From: Micropterix aruncella
Taxonomy: Eukaryota > Arthropoda > Insecta > Lepidoptera > Micropterigidae
Assembly: GCA_944548615.1 (NCBI GenBank)
Contig: OX155957.1
Location: forward strand, 10,560,932-10,624,931
DNA: 64,000 nucleotides
Direction of reading: 5' to 3'
A model generated the notes under the pieces. That model did no database searches, was not told where the DNA came from, and saw only the letters and a list, made by a program, of their open reading frames with translations. The position numbers and the translations under genes were made by a program. Positions 22,750 to 34,158 of this stretch are shown piece by piece (the first letter of the stretch is position 1; each line of letters begins with the position of its first letter).

Positions 22750-23510
22750 ATGTTTCATTTTATTTTAAAATTCGACAGCATACTGTCCAACATCAATGAA
22801 GATACTGATTTCAGCACTTTAACAAAAATAGATAAATCGAGTAACCATCTAAAAAAGTACAGAAATAATTTTAAAATAGTTCACCTCAATATAAACTCAC
22901 TGCGCAAGCGCTTTAATGAACTATTGGCATTGTTAAAACAAAGCGAAAACCACCTAGATATTATTATATTGAGTGAAATAAATATTTATGAAGAAGAATT
23001 GCCATTGTATCGAATAGAGGGTAGGCCATGTATGGATTTACAAGAAAACACCGGAAAGGAGGAGGTTTATTAATATATGCCAGAAATAATTTACACATAG
23101 ATACAATAAAGATACAAGGACATTCAGCTGAAATTTTATACGCTAAGCTTAAGATAGATGATTTCACGACCCATATCGTAGCTAGCTACAGGCCGCCGAA
23201 TACAAATAAAAGACGCTGCATACAAGAAATCAATGAAATAATTAATCGAATACCAGACCGACAGGATTTAATAATCATAGGAGATCTGAATTTGAACTTA
23301 TTAGACTCAAAAGATAAAACTGTCGAGAAATATAAAAACAACCTATGTGAGCGCGGCTTGCGGAGCGTTATCAATGACTTACGCGTGAAGCTATTGTGAA
23401 GGGGCGGCTAGTCCAATCGTGCATTGATCACATCTGGGTGCGTAGCCGATGTCCAGTCGCTGCACACATCCTCACATGTACGCTGTCAGACCACTATCTG
23501 ATAGGAGTGA
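22750..23510 (+). pseudogene. LINE ORF2 N-terminus: AP endonuclease domain
   Basis: Two overlapping plus frames give an apurinic-type endonuclease. The sequence shows FKIVHLNINSLRKRFNEL, IIILSEINI (Glu motif), GGGLLIYARNNLHI, VASYRPPNTNKR, LIIIGDLNLNLLD (GDxN), DHIWVRS and finally LSDHYLIGV (SDH). All are conserved APE blocks of Jockey/CR1-type LINEs. A frameshift near 23035 and another near 23395 break it. The reading frame is cut at about 23510 by an antisense fragment of a LINE RT. Confidence 0.75.
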
Positions 23511-23895
23511 CTATTTATTTATTTATTTATAAGTACTTATTGCAATGGTTACGACTAATTATACCAAACAAGTTCAAGACTCAAACATAAACAGTTCAGA
23601 GAAACCGTCACATCGTGTTTGGCACCTGCCTAAAACTCATCTAACTAGGTCAACTAAGACCTGTATCTAGATGAGCTAATTACAATACGTATAATGACAA
23701 TGATAAGCACGTCATATCAGGTAACTACATATAACTAAACAAAATATTTACTAGCTATAATATCTATAAATATATATATTAGGTAAATATATAGAAACAT
23801 ACATAAATATATAAACATACATATAATATAATATAATAACATAAACATACATATGACACACACACACAGATACATATACACACACAGATACATAT

Positions 23896-23938
<43 letters not shown>

Positions 23939-25063
23939 AACATACATAAAAATACATACATAACCTTTCAAACAGCAATGTTCAGTAATTCGTCGTTTAA
24001 TTTTGATGGGCCCAACTCTAATATCCAAGAATTGATTTTCTGTTTAAACGTACTTATTATCTTTATGTTTTTAATATTTTCATCAATACAATTATAAATT
24101 TTAGGTCCCAGAAAATAAATTTGTCGTTGAGCAAACGTCGTTTTAACATGTGGAATTAGATAGTTTTGTTTTTCTGCATTTCTTGTATTACGCGTTTGCT
24201 GGCTTCTAGGTTTTAGGTGTTTGTTTCTATGGAAATTAAGCAGTATATTCTTCACAAAAAGTTGTTGGATATTTAGGACTTTAGCTTCAGTAAACAGTAG
24301 CTCCGATTTGTATCGCCTGGGCTTCTTGTGAATAATGCGAAGCAGAAGCTTTTGAACCTTCTGTACTGTGTCAAGTAGTTTTTTGGTGCATGTTCCCCAG
24401 GCAGTTATGCCGTAAATCCACAAACTTTGGCATAGGGCCATATATACCATTCTAATAATTTTTTTTGGTAAAATATTTCGGAGATCACAAAAAACATAAA
24501 CTAGTTTTCTGCTTCTGTCAGTAATAGACATTACTTGATTTGACCAATTTAGATTTGAATCAATAATGATTCCTAAATACTTCATGTCGTTCACTTTCTC
24601 AAGTTTAGGGCACAGGCAAGACACACCCCCTCCTACACATGTGGGTTTATGAATTGTTAGTAAGTGTAAACTTGTGTCGATGTGTCGTAGACTGAAGTTG
24701 ATATATTTCGTTTTAGAGGAATTAAGAGTAAGGAGGTTATTGTCAAGCCAATTTTTAACCAAATTTATGTTGTTTTGTGATTTATTGATTACTTGATGCC
24801 ATGTATCTGCCTCGGCTAATAAAACTGTGTCATCGGCGAATGTTATTATTCTGCCGTCTAATCGAATATTGCACAGGTCATTGATATATATGAGGAATAG
24901 AAGTGGTCCCAGTACACCGCCTTGGGGTACACCATAAACAGTGCTGCGTTCAGTACTTAGATGACCATTTATGGAAATGACTTGCGGTCTCATCTCCAAG
25001 TAACTTTGGAACCACAACAGTGAAGGTCCTTCAATTCCAATCATTTCTAGTTTTTTTACTAGT

Positions 25064-25090
<27 letters not shown>
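23511..25090 (-). mobile_element. Antisense CR1-like LINE 3' fragment nested in the plus-strand LINE
   Basis: Holds the RT frame 25044-23968, then an AT-rich 3' UTR with TATG/TA repeats, and ends in (AATA)n at about 23511-23535 (plus strand: tatttatttatttat). It lies precisely between the endonuclease and linker parts of a plus-strand LINE. Its 5' end (25090) is within the RT domain, so it is a 5'-truncated copy. Confidence 0.65.
23968..25083 (-). pseudogene. CR1/Jockey-like reverse transcriptase, 5'-truncated but open
   Basis: A 358-residue open frame (extending a few codons above the ATG at 25044 as THAILVKKLEMIGIEG). RT blocks: WFQSYLEMRPQV, YGVPQGGVLGPLLFLIYIND, ITFADDTVLLAEA (catalytic Asp pair), LLTLNSSKTKYINFS, MKYLGIIID and LWIYGITAWGTC. 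The C-terminal tail reads LIPHVKTTFAQRQIYFLGPKIYN. No stop interrupts it, so it may be fairly young, but it lacks the endonuclease and RT fingers and cannot be autonomous. Confidence 0.75.
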
Positions 25091-26147
<1,057 letters not shown>

Positions 26148-26237
26148 TTTGATTGTATAAGTGTAAATTATTATTTTTCAAATTGAAATTATGTTTATTA
26201 CTAAATAAATGAAATTATAAAATAAATGAAAGGGCAC

Positions 26238-26300
26238 TTATCTGGTCTGTGGCGACCAGGAGCGACTATATTGACTTATCTGTCGCCACAGACCAGATAA
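26238..26300. repeat. Perfect 19-base inverted repeat abutting the assembly gap
   Basis: ttatctggtctgtggcgac (26238-26256) is matched by its exact complement gtcgccacagaccagataa (26282-26300), 25 bases apart. The right arm ends at the last base before the Ns. It could be a genuine MITE end or hairpin, or mark a misassembly. Confidence 0.85.
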
Positions 26301-26500
26301 NNNNNNNNNNNNNNNNNNNNNNNNNNNNNNNNNNNNNNNNNNNNNNNNNNNNNNNNNNNNNNNNNNNNNNNNNNNNNNNNNNNNNNNNNNNNNNNNNNNN
26401 NNNNNNNNNNNNNNNNNNNNNNNNNNNNNNNNNNNNNNNNNNNNNNNNNNNNNNNNNNNNNNNNNNNNNNNNNNNNNNNNNNNNNNNNNNNNNNNNNNNN
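26301..26500. other. Assembly gap (200 Ns)
   Basis: Exactly 200 Ns, probably a fixed placeholder of unknown true length. It cuts exon 3 of gene C. Confidence 0.98.
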
Positions 26501-27307
26501 AGCGTTGATTGTAAGGGCCATTCTGCGGCCAAACTTATCGGAAACGAATCCATTGATAGGTTGGATTACCAAAGTGCCCACACTGCGCATAGTTCCGACC
26601 AGCGTTCTCATCCAGTCTTGGCAGTTGATATCAAACTGTGAATGCAATAATGTTAATTGTAAGATTTTTGCACTGGCCTAAACAGAAGATTTAAGGGTGG
26701 GTCTTTAAACGCAGAAATTGCTACATAAAGTCATTCTGCACAAATAGGTGGTCAGATAAGACCGCAAAAACTCACAACTTGTAAAGAACGAGCAGATATA
26801 GTTTTAAGGGAAAAAACTTTACATACAGAAGTATTAGAAGTGCACGTTACTTACGTCATAAACGATTGTGTTGGTACGTTCGTAAACAAAATCTTCACAG
26901 GTCAGTCTAGCACTAGTGTTAAAGACATTAGCAGGGCAAGTGCCATCGGCCGGTGGATTTATAATATTATTTGTAGGCGCGTATCTTTCACATCTTGATG
27001 GAATTGCATTGTCGAACCAGGGTACGTCGTAATTTTCGTGGTTTATAGAATCTCCTTCGCATTCTGGTATATGACATCTAGAAGACAGAAAACAAAAGAA
27101 TTAAAATATTTTTAAAAAATAGTTTTAGATTTCAAATTACAAAATTACATACCTGTAATTCAAATCTGCAACAGAGAAGACATACTCATTTACCCCCATT
27201 CCGTTAAATATTATTGGGGCAGACATTAAAATCATTATCAATATTTGATGCTTCCCAAACTGACCAATTTCTTCCAATACATCATCCAAATCGACTTCTT
27301 TTCCCAT
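26501..27307 (-). CDS. SLC22-family transporter-like, 5' exons (gene C), cut by gap
   Basis: Exons on the minus strand: 1 (27307-27153, 155 bases), 2 (27077-26855, 223 bases), 3 (26635 to the gap at 26501, at least 135 bases). Lengths, phases and GT-AG sites equal those of gene A. Start: MGKEVDLDDVLEEIGQFGKH. The helix 1-2 loop holds CHIPECEGDS, PWFDNAIPSRCERYAP and the cysteines of the extracellular domain. Exon 3 begins FDINCQDWMRTLVGTMRS and includes VSDKFGRRMALT (MFS motif A), then enters the Ns. No exon 4-6 of its own is seen. In transcription order the next SLC22 exons are those of gene B, whose exon 4 has the right phase to follow. Confidence 0.8.
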
Positions 27308-27309
27308 CT

Positions 27310-28040
27310 TTATAATACTTTATACAAGTACCTGTTAATAAATCTCGATTCAAACTACCAATTAATATATTTCAGGAGCAACTGATATCATAAATTATCT
27401 TATAATGAAGTTAATCAATGTGACTAAAATTAATCCGGTGATAATCAGCATGTTATCCCATTGTGTATTTCCCTTTCAGACAAGGTCAATGTCTTCTTCC
27501 GTGATTCTAGTAAACCATGATCGGACAAGCTCGAGCTTCTCAAACACGTTTCCATTAACCTTGTCAGTATTTGTTGCCAAGGATTTATTATTATGAACTC
27601 TACTAAAGCTGAACCCATGGGTCATCGCTTTCCTTGTGTATCCCTTAGTTTTCGTTTCAGAATCTAGATTTTTTAAATATATCACAAGTGATCTACATAT
27701 TTTTAATATTTATTTAAAGTGCCTGACTAACTGCCCTTTTGGGGTCTCATATATGGTCACTCAGACGAAGGTCGTCTGAAACATCGCATGTTATGTCCTA
27801 TTCTAGCTAGCAGTGACGAAAGTAGGTAACAGTTGCAGTACTCGACACTAAAATGATCAAAGTGGTACTTTAGAACTTCGGAGGAACATCGATAAGTACC
27901 TAAGTATCAGATGATTGTATAAGTTTGTGCCCGATTTTCTTAGTTTCAGATTCTCTATGGCGGATATTCGGTGTTTGTGATTCATTACGTTGCATGCACT
28001 GAAAAGGTGACAGTGTTGTGTCACCATCACGTCACAGACA
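27310..28040. other. Upstream region of gene C, no gene seen
   Basis: No motif-bearing frame. A minus frame at 27685-27476 is open for 69 codons, but I do not recognise it. A specific promoter could not be named. Confidence 0.4.
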
Positions 28041-28044
28041 ACAT

Positions 28045-28912
28045 GGCTGGTTTACACGTTACGAGCTAGCGTGCGAGTCAGCCTGCCGAGTAGCTGCAGT
28101 GCAGTAACTAGCACCGTATGGACGGATCTTACGAGTTACTCGAATGTGCGAGTTGGATAGTAGCTCGCTTGCGACTTACTTCAACATTTTTTGTTTCCAC
28201 TCGCCTGCTCACCTGACAGCAGCTCACACGAGGCAGCAGCTTGCAAATCACTCGCATCGTACGGACGCGTTCGGCAGTAGCTCGCCAGTGTCGGTAGGCA
28301 GTTACGAGCGGTGTGCTTCGCCTATGCGCGTTTATCGAATTCAAAGTTGCCGCGGATAGTTGGTCTTCTGAGAACAATATTACTTTCATGAAGCTCTACA
28401 GAGAACAAGAAAACCTATGGAATTGTTTTGATAAAAATTTAAAAAATAGAGATATGAGAAAAGCATCTTTGGAACACGTTGCAAAGGAAATGAATCTAGA
28501 CAACGCCAATGAGGTAACTAAAAAAATAAAAAAGTACGATCTACATACTATCACGAATTCGCAAAAATCGAAAATATAAGAAGAGTGGATCTAGCACAGA
28601 TGATGTGTACAAACCATCCATAAAATGGTTCGATATAATTGACTATATAATGAATCATAGGCATTTTCCAATTCATTGGAATTACCTATATTTGGAATTG
28701 CAATTTTTCAGTTCATTGGAATTGTGGCCATATACCTTATTACAGTTTTTTAATCAAAGCATGTTGACCCGACATCGCGACAACTCGCATGAGAGTGGGC
28801 AGCTATTCGAATCATGAGGACAGCACAGGCAAGCCACGCTACTTGCATGCGAGTACACAATGCGAGCAGCTGCTTATTGTCAGGTCAGTAGCTCGCAACG
28901 TGTAATTTAGCC
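28045..28912 (+). mobile_element. Harbinger-like TIR element carrying a MADF gene remnant
   Basis: The ends read GGCTGGTTTACACGTTACGA and, from the right, GGCTAAATTACACGTTGCGA: inverted repeats of 22 bases with four mismatches. The interior holds a MADF-domain fragment, a companion protein of many PIF/Harbinger elements. Numerous GCGAGT/ACTCGC motifs lie in both subterminal regions. I could not identify a clear TSD, so the superfamily is an inference. Confidence 0.55.
28376..28645 (+). pseudogene. MADF-domain protein remnant
   Basis: The frame at 28376 encodes FMKLYREQENLWNCFDKNLK, then NRDMRKASLEHVAKEMN, the N-terminal half of a MADF (Myb/SANT-like) domain. A frame change near 28565 leads to KKSGSSTDDVYKPSIKWFDI, the typical MADF C-terminal half. 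MADF proteins bind DNA and are often transposon-derived. The frameshift suggests a dead copy. Confidence 0.65.
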
Positions 28913-28949
28913 AAGCTCAAATAAAATGAATTGTGTGCGTTGAGACCAT

Positions 28950-29400
28950 TTGCGGCATGTACTGCTATACGAATTTCAGTAAGGCGCGAGTGATCAAACA
29001 ACGCAAAAAAAACATTCAACGTCTATTTGGACCATGTTCCTGCCTGCTCTCCGGGCCATTAAAAAGTGGTTTGGCAGATTCCGAAATAGTGAGGTCAACT
29101 TGGAAGATCAGCCTCGGTCTGAAAACGCCCTTCTGGTATCGATGACGACTTTTAGTGTTCGATAATAGAAAAAAAAACCAAGGATGACAACTGATGAGAT
29201 TGCTGTGATATTTGACGCAAATTGACGGATTTTCGTCATTTAAAAAAGCTTGGACACATTTTTGGATATAAGCATACAAGCTTGGAAACCAAGCCTGCCC
29301 CGGACGGAAATTTCTGTGTTTGAAAAAATCTTTTTTCACTAAAGCGCATAGCATCCAGGGCGCGTCGTACTATCGATTGTTCATTCGATTTCGGAACAAG
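28950..29400 (+). pseudogene. mariner transposase N-terminal relic
   Basis: At 29055 the plus strand encodes RAIKKWFGRFRNSEVNLEDQ followed by PRSE, the end of the mariner helix-turn-helix region (family pattern KWFxRFRxGDxxLEDEPRSGRP). Upstream, broken frames give KQRKKNIQRLFGP, and downstream MTTDEIAVIFD. No catalytic motifs were found, and stops interrupt every frame. Confidence 0.6.
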
Positions 29401-30598
29401 TCCTAAGTTGATTATTTAACGCTAGTGCAATGTATACAATGTATGTGATGTATTTGCCTTGGAAATTCCAAAAATTCCTCCTTACAGACAGAAGCGACGA
29501 GGCTACAGAAACGAAGCCAAAAAACTCGAACGGCCAAACGTCTTTATGTATGTGAGAGTGGCCACCCTTTACTAGACTCCAATTGATTGTGAGCGAAGGG
29601 TGGTTCTCATCAAGTTGTTTTCTCCGTTATTGAAAGTCGTTGCAGTTGAAGTTGAAGTGTTTATTCAGAAGGTCTGTAGTAGGTTGCCAGTTCGTAACGC
29701 CTTGGTTGGTATTTCGCCGGTGTGTAGGTAGTGTGGGCGCGAGGTGAAGTCGTGGTTGTGTGTCCGAAGTGTGAAGCGCCGCGATAGATTCGAAGATAAT
29801 GATGATCGCGTATACTATGCGTAAGTTGGTTGACTCGAAGGTAATGAAAAGCGCGAGTACTTGCAGATGAGCGGTTACTGTCCGCCAGGGAATGATATTG
29901 ATGTTTAGTCGCGGTAACTGCCCAACAAGGGAATGATATTGATCGATCGAAATGTACTGCGTTTTATATGGTATGCAGTGACGCAATAGTTATAAGTGGG
30001 GTGAGAAATGAGCGTGTTAATTCGTATCGATCAGGAGAAATGACATTAGTCATCGTTTGACTGTGCATAAAATGCCGAATTTAGTTGGAAATCGATTGCA
30101 GCTGACTCGTGTATATTCGAGCGAATTTGCGGTTTCGATTCTGTAGAAATTACTTTTTTGTTGTGGGTATGTTGGACTGAGGCTCCAACATGTACATAAC
30201 TACTCTTTCAAACGTGTCACTCTAATTATTAGTTAATGTGGTAATAGATTCTTTTGCAGAAAGGAAAGCTTGACATGTAGAGCTGTAACAAGTAAAATTT
30301 GCAGGGACCTAAGGATTGAAGGTGTGTGTACAGTCTGGTTTGTGCGTTGTATGTATTCTATATCAATGTCACACAAAAGGAAAGGTATCATCAGCAGTAA
30401 TGAAGAGTGCAAATTTATTTAAGGGTTTAAATCCCCGGTCACCAAAATTCCACCCAGTGTATTTATTCTGTGAGTTTTTTTTAAATCGTTATACTAAAGT
30501 GGTAAAGAAGAGTTTTTGAAAGTTTTTTTATTTTTTTTAAAGCTTATCTCAAGTTTTTGTCAAGGCTCATAAACATCGTAGATCCGGCGCTGTCTGTG
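29401..30598. other. No gene recognised; GC-richer patch
   Basis: Composition from about 29570 to 30130 is more GC-rich than its surroundings. A repeated phrase, cagggaatgatattgat / caagggaatgatattgat, occurs at about 29887 and 29933. tgttggactgaggctccaaca near 30170 is a small hairpin. It could be an old LTR or repeat; no coding motif. Confidence 0.35.
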
Positions 30599-31425
30599 AC
30601 TAAAACCAGATTCCCTGGTTCAGCTGCAGGGTTAAAGTTCAGTGGATTCTAGGGATTACAGGCATGATAATCAACAGAATTGGAAAATTAAACAATGCAT
30701 TTATTTTTGTAACAAAAAATATCACATTTATGTACCATGATTGCCGACACCGATATGTAAGTATAATACATTGGTTCCAATCGGTGGAAAGACATAAGCT
30801 ACATATTGATGGAAATGCTAGAACAGTATCGAAAAATATTCAGAAATGTAGTATATCATAAACCTTCGAAGACGACAATATTTGAACGTCGTCTTTGTCG
30901 TCGATACCAGAGTTATTAAAACATTCAACATTAATTAAAAACTTGACTAAAAACCTAGACAAACTAAAGTGGATTTTACATCTACTAAATCAATTTGAAT
31001 AAACCCTCGAAGTTCGCAAGTAAGTGAAGTATATTATAAAAATAAAAGTCACTCCTTGAAGTTTGAAGTGCATATAATTATGACAATAGTTTTTTGAAAT
31101 TATCAGAAACAATCCATCGATCAGTCATGATAAAAATACTGTCAACTGATAAGAAATAAGTATTCGGTTTTATCTTTTCTGTATTCGCCTTTTGGGATTA
31201 TCTAATAAGTAAAATTTTTCTGCCTTTCCTAACACGAATTTCAAATTCCTGTCTACTTAAACTCTCTACTCGACTAAAACTCGATTCTCTTTTTCAGCTG
31301 CGGATTCAACTTCAATGGATTCTAGAAATTACTGGCATGATAATCAACAGAATTAGTAAATTAAACAATACATTTATTTTTATAATAAAATATCACTTTT
31401 ATGTACTATGATTCTGTCAAACTTA
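30599..31425 (+). repeat. Direct repeat pair of about 150 bases
   Basis: 30599-30750 and 31274-31425 share the order taaaac...gattc, ttcagctgc, ggattctag, ggcatgataatcaacagaat and atttatgtacc/ctatgatt, at roughly 80% identity. The sequence between them is unique. No open frame. Confidence 0.7.
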
Positions 31426-31915
31426 AAAATACAATATGAAAACGTTCAAGATAAACTCGTTAAAAACATTTAATATTTATAAAAAAACTGGCAATAAAGG
31501 TACGCCAAAACATTTGCTTTCCGATGTGTTAATCATTTTGATAGATAAAATGACTAATGATATAACAAATCTAATATCGATAAATCGAGAGTTTCAAATG
31601 AGTTACACCTAATAGTGTTCTAAATTATACAAAAAACCTTTACCGTTGTATTTATGTATAAATGCTACTTATCTTAAAAATAAATATTTTGGCGAATCTT
31701 TCGGTCTCTCGTATTTGTTTATAGTTTTCGATTTATTTCGATATCACAATTGATGACCTTGCGTTTAAGTAGTTTGGCGTTGTGCCGTATGTTATTATTT
31801 TATTTTAACAGGATGTGCAAAAATGCATGGGACGCTTCCCCACCACAATAACGACCAGACATAGTACGTCGTTGGAAACTTTTTTCATAGCTGTTACTTA
31901 TTAAAATGGCAACTA
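31426..31915. other. No gene seen
   Basis: AT-rich sequence between the direct repeat and the foldback-family copy. Nothing recognised. Confidence 0.4.
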
Positions 31916-31916
31916 G

Positions 31917-32330
31917 AGCTGTCAACTACAACGGGCGAACCCGTCACCTCAGGAAGTTTCAACGAAATTTATCGTTCTGTCTCACGTGAGGTAAGCGCAG
32001 AAGACTTGGGACGAAAACATTCCACAGTCTAGCTACGCCACCTGCCTGTCAGAGGCCAACGCCCTACGGTGAGGCACTGGGAAAGGTGAGTGGCATGACC
32101 AAGATCCACCCCCGCTGCTTAGGAAACAGTATATTTACATAGTCTCCAGACTCCTTCAGCAATTAGTCAGAATGCACAACCGATTGGCTTCGCCGAACGG
32201 TGCACAAACCGTCCAGTGGCGCCGGGATGCAATCCCGCCGGGAGAAACCGGTCCACCAGTTCTGAGGCCTGAGACAAAGGAGTCTTACCCGGGGTTTCCT
32301 TCCACTCGAGGAGGCTTCTGAATAGGAGCT
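31917..32330 (+). repeat. Partial copy of the 1.5 kb foldback family (left arm)
   Basis: gtcaactacaacgggcgaac, then ggccaacgccctacggtgag, cagtctccagact-like sequence and ggtgcacaaaccgtccag, follows the left arm of the element at 42644 in the same order. No right arm follows, so this copy is truncated. Confidence 0.6.
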
Positions 32331-32654
32331 AAATCGTAAGTTGAGCCAATCCGAGAACAAAATGGATTTTGTGGCACAAGCTGCACGAAACCGATAAACA
32401 GTCAGTATCAAACCATTGTGGGGAAAAAAGTTACAGCTAAAAGAAAAGCCTGTGTCATTATATGGAAAACCGTCGCTTATCACCGGCCGGGTATGCGGAG
32501 CCACGCCACGCCGCCATGTTCTGTCTGATTCTATCGCTATAACTTGTTTACTTTCCTGGCAGGGGATTGCGCGCATTTTTTTACAGATGAAGACGGATAT
32601 ATACATTTTACCCCCTACTTCCACCCCCCCCCCCCCCCCCGAGACGATTAAGAC

Positions 32655-32815
32655 CATTTCCAGACTGAAATCTGTCTGTGAGTCTGACTTTGTGTATTCC
32701 TCCATGATAGCAAGTAAACGATTCATCCGATTAAACTGAAATTTGGCATGTAGGCATCATTTGGTCATGGTAAGAGTTGAAGAGATTGTGGTTGAAATTG
32801 GTCCACCTTTTTTTA
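32655..32815 (+). repeat. Interspersed repeat family (see 11190), copy
   Basis: tttccagactgaaatctgtc, ttcctccatgatagcaagta, aaatttggcatgtaggcatc and ttgtggttgaaattggtcca occur in the family order. It is preceded by a poly-C run at about 32625. Confidence 0.65.
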
Positions 32816-33269
32816 TTAGTTATAATTGTATTTTCTTCGTTTAAAGTTGCGGGCGGCCAGTGCCATCTGTTACCGTGTACCTGTGTCTGCGCACTATACT
32901 ACCATTGATTTTATATTACACTATAAAATCAATGATACTACCTATGAACCGCGGCTGCGTTTCGTGTCTTTGCTTAGACGCTGACGTACGCTTATAAGCT
33001 TCTCTTATGGATTTCCGCTAGGTGGCGTTACACTACTACGCAATTGTTTTGATTTTGTTCGGAAATTAAATGTTATTCATGGTTTTAAATTCCAAGGTTG
33101 TTTACTAAGATAACGCATTTTCCAGCATTCCTATGATAGTTACTGTAAATCTGGGAAGTCTTACCGGGAAAGCCTTGGGGTGACAACCTATTTTTTTAAA
33201 GAGGAATCGCCAACAAAACAATTGTAATGCACGATGTTTTACTGTAATAAACCTATTTTTAGATACAAT

Positions 33270-33510
33270 GACATATGTAGGTTATAAATAAGATAAAAAC
33301 AAATTTACCGCGTGAAGTTTTTAACACCCGACGTTTCGGCGATGCTGCAACCGTCGTTGTCCAGGGTAGACCCTGTCTACCAGAGCCCAGAGTCTACCCT
33401 GGATAGCATTGGTTACAACATAGCCGAAACGTCGGGCGTTAAAATATTCACGCGGTTAATTCGTTTTTATTTTATTTATAATGTCAAACAACCGCGATAG
33501 TCTTCGATTT
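33270..33510. repeat. Palindrome made of two Penelope-like termini
   Basis: The left half has aaatttaccgcgtgaagttt, then acccgacgtttcggcgatg and ccagggtagac. The right half is its inverse: gtctaccctgg, then tagccgaaacgtcgggcgtt and attcacgcggttaattcg. The ends match those of the Penelope-like copies at 17984 and 21706. No coding sequence lies between the ends. Confidence 0.75.
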
Positions 33511-34158
33511 CGTACAGGTTTTTGTTTTAGCTGTAACTAGTACTTAGTACTTAGTATTTAGTTTTTCCATGATACTTTTAAATGACTATTATAGGTATGT
33601 GAGCGTCATATCAATATGTAATTGATTTATATATGTATATTATTTTAGTTTTTATTTTTATTTATTTTGGTTTTATTATTATTTTCGTATAAATATATGT
33701 ATGTGTATGTGTGCATATATGGATATATATTTTATCTATAGATGTATATAAGTATCTATCCATATTTGTATATGCGTAAATATTTGTAGTTTTATATTTG
33801 TCGATTTAAAAATAAGTACTAACTATAGATTAAGTTGACAGTGCACACTTAATATCATCATTAAAAGTCTGCCTTAGAACCGGCCTAGGCCTAGTTAGGC
33901 GACTGTGTCAATCATTAAAAATAATGTCGCATCAATTTCTTGCTAACATCTTAATCAAATATGACATTAATTTTTTACTAGATGTGTTACTACTAAATAA
34001 ATAAATAAATAAATAAACTGTTTTCCCACAATGATTTGAGACTGGCTATCATAGTAACAAATGACAGTCATGAAAAATGCTTTAAAACGATATGTGTCTG
34101 GACTTTACTGGTGGTGGGGACCGGACGTTTTGCCTATCCTTCTTTCATTGTCACTTTT
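33511..34158. other. No gene seen; LINE-like tail
   Basis: AT-rich. A (AAAT)n run at about 33997-34018, preceded by UTR-like sequence, may be the 3' tail of a lost LINE. It lies 3' of gene D. Confidence 0.35.

Noticed and set aside
27476..27685. 69-codon minus frame upstream of gene C
   Set aside because: No motif, no splice context and overlap with an equally open plus frame.
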